From: Agrostemma githago
Lineage: Eukaryota > Streptophyta > Magnoliopsida > Caryophyllales > Caryophyllaceae
Assembly (NCBI GenBank): GCA_958450325.1
Contig: OY288257.1
Coordinates: 13,783,873 to 13,847,872 of the forward strand
Direction: 5' to 3'
DNA length: 64,000 bases
Below are positions 58,752-64,000 of the stretch, in pieces. The position numbers were made by a program, and so were the translations under genes. The stretch's first letter is position 1. The number at the start of each line of letters is the position of its first letter. The notes under the pieces are model-generated. The model was not told the origin of the DNA. It ran no database searches and worked only from the letters and a program-made list of their open reading frames with translations.

Positions 58752-60456
58752 TGTAACACCCCGTTATTTTTCGAGTCAATATAAGGTGTTACTGGTCTAT
58801 TTTATTTGAATCGGGTTATTAAGTCGGGACAAATATTTTCGATGTCATTATAAAATTTAAGTATTTTGGGCCTCTTTTTATTTAATCGATTCTGGTTTTG
58901 AAAAGATTTGGGTTTTAATTATTAACCGACTTTGTATCGGGTTGAAAAGTTGGGTCAAATACAAATAAGAAAAAAAAAACCTAATAATTCTATTTTAAAA
59001 ACCCCACCCGTAACTCCCTTTCATTCTACAATCTCACGCACACACACCCTGTTGCTTAATTCCTCCTCTCTGCCGCACAAGCCTCGTCTACTTCCCCCGA
59101 TTTTCGATTTTCCGATCAATTATTCGGAGCTGTAATTTGGTCGTGATCCTTGTCTCGCCACCGGTATTTTTCCGTTTCGACTCAGCACACTACCCTTCTC
59201 CTCCCTCTTTTGCCTTATCTCAATTGTATGTTTCTACCTCCTTAATTTTAATCTCTCCCATATTTGGTGTTAATTCAGTTTCAGTTTTGCTCAATCTTAG
59301 AACCAAATTTTAAAATATTATGAGGCTTATTGAATAGGATCTTGTAGATTTCATGGGTTCGTATTATTAATGTTGAATTCCGGGTTCGGTGTCTCGTTTA
59401 AGAGTGGATTAGGGCGTTGGTCCTGTGCGATTTGTGAGGAAGAAAAGGATGGGTAATTTGAGTATGGCGTAGGCTTAGTAAGAGGAGTATAGGGGTTTTC
59501 TTGTGTGTGATGATGCGTGCAGTGACGATGCAGGAGGAGTTGTGTGTTGAGTGTGCTGCAGGGGAGATGTAGGCAGAATTATTTCAATGCCACATGATTG
59601 GGGGTATTGTTATTACAATATTTATTAGAGTTGATTTTTCGGTTGAGTTCTCTATCACGTGGAGTTTAATTTATTTATCGAGGTAGCCGATTTTTGGTCA
59701 AGTAATTTGGATCGAGTGATATTTTACATTATCGAGTGAGTAAATAGTTAGTGTCTTGAGATTGAGTGGTTTCAATAGTATAGATGGGTATTATATAGGT
59801 TGGACCGTTTTAATGTTAATTAGTTATTGAATTATATTTATATTATTATTGTAGCTTGTGGGTTCGAGGAGAAAGAGTTTTTGGACTAATAATAGCTGAG
59901 TTTTGTCCGTCTTGAGAGGTAAGGACGTTTTACCCTTTTCACTTTTAAGTAAAGAGCATGTTCGGATCAAAATATATTTTTATAATGGTTTCTTGAATTA
60001 TTTCGCTGATCGTAAATATTTTCATAATACTCGTAATGTTTGGATATTGAACTTTGTGACACGACTCACATATTGGTACTATCTTGGTAAAATTTTTAGT
60101 AACTTATAACAGACTCTGGGAGTTCTGTTGGTCTAGACGGTTTTAAGGTGCGTCTAAGACGTTCCTGGGACTTTGTCCCGAAACTATTTTTGAGTGAGGT
60201 TTGTCCGGCCCTCACTTGCTAGGGAGTTAGACTTTCTCCTTTGGCAGTTTCATCCTACTGGCTGTCCAAATGTGAGAAGTGCGCACTATTATGAGTCTGG
60301 CTAAGCACATGTGTTTACCTCTAGACCGTGCAAGGGTAGGACCTTGGCACACAGGTTGCGAAAAAATATATTTTTGGGTTGGTTTGATTTTGACTATTAG
60401 TTTTATGGTATTCTGGTATTTAAACGATGATTTTATTTCTGATCTCAGTTTGTTAA

Positions 60457-60487
<31 letters not shown>

Positions 60488-60520
60488 TTGATTATTATTT
60501 TGATTATTTTGATTATTTTG

Positions 60521-60556
<36 letters not shown>

Positions 60557-60995
60557 TCACGAATTATTACATTATTATACTTTTACTCAGCTTTGCTGAC
60601 GTCCTTTTGTTTTGGGTCGTTCCCCCGCTGGAACCTGTACCTATTTGTGTTTTTGGGTACAGCTGATAGGTACACTTGATTTGCTGCATGGGTGCATTCT
60701 GGTATCGGGTTATGCTGAGCGAGGAAGGACTTTTATTATTTAACTTGACTCCAAACTATTTATATTAGATTTATTATTATTGATTTGCTATTGTTTTAAA
60801 CCGTTTTGGATTTTGTAAGACTTAAGACTTCCGCTGCAACGTTTCCATTTTATTAGTTATCAAATTTCTATTTTTATTCATCTATTATTTATCCTTTTCC
60901 TTGCACTTGGCTCGGTAAGCTAAGTGTGGAGTAACAGCTTTGAGTTTTCCGTTTTGATTTATTATTTTGGGTTGCGAAAATTTAGGGCTGTTACA
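58752..60995 (+). repeat. 5' LTR of the young gypsy element, 2.24 kb
   Basis: TGTAACACCCC...GGGCTGTTACA: the ends are inverted repeats of each other (TGTAAC/GTTACA). Contains two (TTA)n tracts at about 60456-60487 and 60522-60556. Confidence 0.9.
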
Positions 60996-60997
60996 GT

Positions 60998-61009
60998 TGG
61001 TATCAGAGC
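60998..61009 (+). promoter_or_regulatory. Primer-binding site, tRNA-Met type
   Basis: TGGTATCAGAGC two bases after the LTR, the standard plant retroelement site. Confidence 0.92.
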
Positions 61010-61297
61010 AATAGGCTTTCCAAAATGTTTTGCAAAATTTGAAATGGTTTAAAAAAAAAAAAAAAAAAGTTTTACCGTTATGAAAAAAAAAAAACAGAGT
61101 GTTGGGTGGTTTGGGTGCATTGCATACGCATGATTTATATATTCATACTTGTGTATATATATATATAAGATAATATGTTGTGCTATTACCCTTACCTGAA
61201 CTGTGAATGCTACTTATGTTATTATTTGTGATATTATTTGTGATAGAGCGATTTTATGTCAGTATTTAATAGAACATTGTTTATATCTATAGTAACC

Positions 61298-64000
61298 ATG
61301 CCTCCACGAAGGGAAAATGAAAACAACAATATTGATATGGCTGCTATGGTGACGCAACTTATAGCTCAAAACACAGTTCTTGTCGAAGCTGTGCAACAAA
61401 TGACTACGGTTGCGCGGAATATGAATGAGAGGGTTGAAAATGAAAATGATCCTACACCTACTGTCGCTGGGATGTCTGAAGCGGTACAGAAGAAGAGGCC
61501 GCCATCTTTTACTGGGAAAGGGGATCCTACTGAGCTAGATAACTGGATTAGGGAGATGGAGAAAATCTTCTTGGTTGTTGGGTGCCCGCATGAGTTTCAG
61601 GCTAGGATCGCTGTTTTCTACTTGAAGGAGGAAGCAGATATCTGGTGGCAGACTGTGAAAGATGATTTCATGAAACCTAAGAGGGTGAGAAATGCTAATG
61701 GTACCGTTGTACTTCATGATAAAGACTGGGATGACCTTAAAGACTTGCTCGAGGAAGAATTTTTCCCCGACCATGTGAAGAATCAAAAATTGGCTGAATT
61801 TGGGGATCTTAAGCAGACAGATGAGATGAGTGTGAAGGATTTTTACAACAAATTCATTGAACTCAGCAGATTCGCTACGGAGTTGGTGCCGACTGAGCGA
61901 ATTAAAGCGGCAAGGTTTGAGGATAAGTTAAATTGGAAGATTAAGGGTAGGTTTGCTGGGGAGACCTTAACTTCATTGAGGGATATTTATGCTAGAGCTG
62001 TGAACATTGAGAGGAGTAACCAGAAAATGGAGGATGAGTTGGGAACTGGTGGGACTAGAAAGAGGGAGTATCAGGGGAGTCAATCTGACACCGCAACTAA
62101 GAGAGGAAATTTCCATAATAATAACAACCCTCAGAATAAGTCTCGATCTTTTGGCGGGAATGTGAAAGAAGAATGGAATAACGGGAATGGTAAGAGTCAG
62201 GGGACAGGGCAAGTTTTTACCAGACACTATTACTGCAAGATATGCAAGGGAGATCACCCAAGAGTTGACTGTCAGGGAAATAGAGTGACATGCCACTGGT
62301 GTGGAAAATTGGGACACCGTGAGTTCGAATGTACTAATAAGAAGGCAGGAAGACCCCGTAGTGCACAATCTGCTAGTGTGAGTGTGAATCAGGGTAACCG
62401 ATTTCAGGGTCAAGGAAGAACTCAGAGCTATGGTGGGTCTGCATCTAACAACAGTTATAAGAACCCAACTCCGACTATGGGGAACACTACAGCAGCTAGT
62501 AAGCCCGCAGGGCAAGTGAATGGGGCACAGAGTACTAAGAAGCCCACTGGGAAGCTCTATGTCATGAATAGAGAAGAAGCAGAAAATACTGACATCGTTT
62601 CGGGTAACTTTCTTGTGAATTCTATTTCAGCTCATGTTCTGTTTGATTCTGGTGCATCTCACTCTTTTATTTCAACTAAGTTTGTGGATAAAATGAATGT
62701 TGAATCTAGTGAAATTGTGGACTATGATTTTGCTATGCCATCTGGGGACTTAGTGAACTGTAAAAGAATTTTTAAGGATGTGTCTGTGTTTATTGGTGAT
62801 CATGATTTTAAGGCAAACCTGATAGAATTTCCGTTACCTCACTTTGATGTGATTTTGGGGATGGATTGGCTCGGTTCTCATCGGGCTAATATTGACTGTG
62901 CACAGAGTAAAGTTTCCTTGAGAGGGCCTAAAAATGTGAGAGTATCTTATAGGGGTCATGTAAGGGGTCCTAGAGTGAAACTTATTTCTGCTATGAAAGT
63001 GAAAAAGCATTTATCTAGGGGAGCTGAGTTGATTTTGTGTCATGTAAAAGATTTGAGGGTGGAATATCCTGACTTGAGTGAAGTCCCAGTAGTGAGTGAG
63101 TTTGTTGATGTGTTTCCTGAGGAAATACCGGGAATGCCTCCTGCTAGAGAAGTTGAGTTTAAAATCGACCTAATGCCAGGAACGGGTCCAATTGCTAAAT
63201 CACCTTACCGAATGGCACCATTAGAGATGCAAGAGCTTAAGAAACAATTAGATGAGTTGATGGAGAAAGGGTATATTAGGCCTAGTGTGTCGCCTTGGGG
63301 TGCCCCTGTTTTATTTGTGAAGAAGAAGGATGGAACTTTGAGGTTGTGTATTGATTATCGAGAATTGAACCAAGTTACTATCAAGAATAGGTATCCTTTA
63401 CCTAGGATTGATGATTTGTTTGACCAGTTGAAGGGAGCTTCCGTTTTCTCTAAAATAGACTTGCGATCTGGGTACCATCAATTGAAGATAGCACCTGAGG
63501 ATGTCCTTAAGACTGCATTTTCCACTAGATATGGCCATTATGAATTTACTGTGATGCCTTTTGGGTTGACTAATGCACCTGCTGTATTTATGGACTTGAT
63601 GAATCGAACTTTTAGGACTTACCTAGATAAGTTTGTTGTGGTGTTCATTGATGACATACTTATTTATTCGAGGAGTGAGGATGAGCATGAGGAACATTTA
63701 CGTATTGTCCTGGGTACCTTGAGAGAGAAGCAGTTGTATGCCAAATTTTCTAAATGTGAGTTCTGGTTAGATCAAGTAGCTTTTCTGGGGCATATTATAT
63801 CTAAGGATGGGGTATCAGTGGATCCTGCTAAGATTAAGGCTGTTAAGGAGTGGCCTAGACCGAAATCCGTGACCGAAATTCGTAGTTTTTTGGGTTTAGC
63901 TGGTTATTACAGGAGATTTGTGAAAGATTTTTCTAAAATAGCTAGACCAATGACTACACTGATGAGGAAAGCCACAAAATTTCTTTGGGATGAGGGATGT
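61298..64000 (+). CDS. Gypsy gag-pol polyprotein, open to the window edge
   Basis: Starts MPPRRENENNN at 61298, and all 901 codons visible are open. Gag with PPSFTGKGDPTELDNWI near residue 70 and DIWWQTVKDD near 120. Two zinc-binding words (CKIC......H....C and CHWCGKLGHREFEC) near residues 310-345. Protease FDSGASHSFIS near 450 with ILGMDWLG near 517. RT begins near residue 620, with LRLCIDYRELN, SKIDLRSGYHQL, MPFGLTNAPAVF and the catalytic VFIDDILIYS near 785. The window ends at the start of RNase H (KFLWDEGC). Translation would give the whole replication machinery. No lesion is visible, so this element may still be coding-competent. Confidence 0.93.
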   Translation, partial: MPPRRENENNNIDMAAMVTQLIAQNTVLVEAVQQMTTVARNMNERVENENDPTPTVAGMSEAVQKKRPPSFTGKGDPTELDNWIREMEKIFLVVGCPHEFQARIAVFYLKEEADIWWQTVKDDFMKPKRVRNANGTVVLHDKDWDDLKDLLEEEFFPDHVKNQKLAEFGDLKQTDEMSVKDFYNKFIELSRFATELVPTERIKAARFEDKLNWKIKGRFAGETLTSLRDIYARAVNIERSNQKMEDELGTGGTRKREYQGSQSDTATKRGNFHNNNNPQNKSRSFGGNVKEEWNNGNGKSQGTGQVFTRHYYCKICKGDHPRVDCQGNRVTCHWCGKLGHREFECTNKKAGRPRSAQSASVSVNQGNRFQGQGRTQSYGGSASNNSYKNPTPTMGNTTAASKPAGQVNGAQSTKKPTGKLYVMNREEAENTDIVSGNFLVNSISAHVLFDSGASHSFISTKFVDKMNVESSEIVDYDFAMPSGDLVNCKRIFKDVSVFIGDHDFKANLIEFPLPHFDVILGMDWLGSHRANIDCAQSKVSLRGPKNVRVSYRGHVRGPRVKLISAMKVKKHLSRGAELILCHVKDLRVEYPDLSEVPVVSEFVDVFPEEIPGMPPAREVEFKIDLMPGTGPIAKSPYRMAPLEMQELKKQLDELMEKGYIRPSVSPWGAPVLFVKKKDGTLRLCIDYRELNQVTIKNRYPLPRIDDLFDQLKGASVFSKIDLRSGYHQLKIAPEDVLKTAFSTRYGHYEFTVMPFGLTNAPAVFMDLMNRTFRTYLDKFVVVFIDDILIYSRSEDEHEEHLRIVLGTLREKQLYAKFSKCEFWLDQVAFLGHIISKDGVSVDPAKIKAVKEWPRPKSVTEIRSFLGLAGYYRRFVKDFSKIARPMTTLMRKATKFLWDEGC

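Larger units (their letters stand above)
58752..64000 (+). mobile_element. Young Ty3/gypsy element (chromovirus, Tekay/Del-like), cut by window edge
   Basis: 5' LTR, tRNA-Met primer site and an open gag-pol up to the last base of the window. It inserted into the Athila protease (left flank gatag). The lineage is inferred from the long LTR starting TGTAACACCCC, the gag type and the RT. Chromodomain and 3' LTR lie beyond the window. Confidence 0.88.

Overview
The window is nuclear DNA from a flowering plant, almost certainly a dicot with a large, repeat-rich genome. The evidence is the spliced FAR1-type MULE transposase, the plant Ty1/copia and Ty3/gypsy lineages (including a Tat-type element with two RNase H domains and an Athila-type element), Stowaway, Harbinger and Mutator MITEs, and many long AT-rich microsatellites. 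I see no convincing intact host gene, no rRNA and no CRISPR. Species cannot be fixed from sequence alone.

Layout. 1-2.9 kb: microsatellites and two diverged copies of one minus-strand coding fragment. 2.91-14.17 kb: an 11 kb autonomous Mutator-like element (MULE) with two convergent multi-exon genes. One is a FAR1-type transposase on the plus strand. The other is a long minus-strand gene with an N-terminal plant-transposon domain and two tandem Ulp1 (C48) protease modules. 14.2-18 kb: old LTR-like noncoding sequence with tandem duplications and a candidate minus-strand transcription unit. 18.9-21.6 kb: three non-autonomous DNA elements with readable target-site duplications (TSDs of 9, 3 and 8 bp). 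22.6-26.6 kb: a broken copia element. 27.8 kb: a CACTA-like end. 28.45-41.03 kb: a DNA element with matched ends, filled by microsatellites, two copia elements (TSD CCAAG; TSD about AACC) and a Stowaway MITE. 42.7-53.65 kb: a minus-strand Tat-type gypsy element whose antisense accessory ORF is split by a 4.1 kb hAT element (8-bp TSD GCCACATG). 53.65-58.75 kb: an Athila-type element inserted in the Tat pol gene, itself hit by a Harbinger-like MITE. 58.75-64 kb: a young gypsy element inserted in the Athila protease, with an open reading frame to the window edge.

The most unusual object is the Ulp1-MULE. Its introns, leaders and intergenic DNA hold roughly thirty exact, and at least twenty near, copies of a 9-10 bp motif (GTTACTTTA or its complement TAAAGTAAC). 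I found none in its exons. Orientation flips once inside each gene. In the sense strand the 5' part carries GTTACTTTA and the 3' part TAAAGTAAC, so introns flanking the middle exons are mutually complementary. This resembles the short noncoding motifs that the VANC anti-silencing proteins of Arabidopsis VANDAL elements recognise, but here it sits in a FAR1/Ulp1 MULE. The second Ulp1 module of the same gene has lost all three residues of its catalytic triad.

Gene models and splice sites were read by hand from GT/AG borders and phase continuity. Lineage names come from motif recognition and were not searched against any database.
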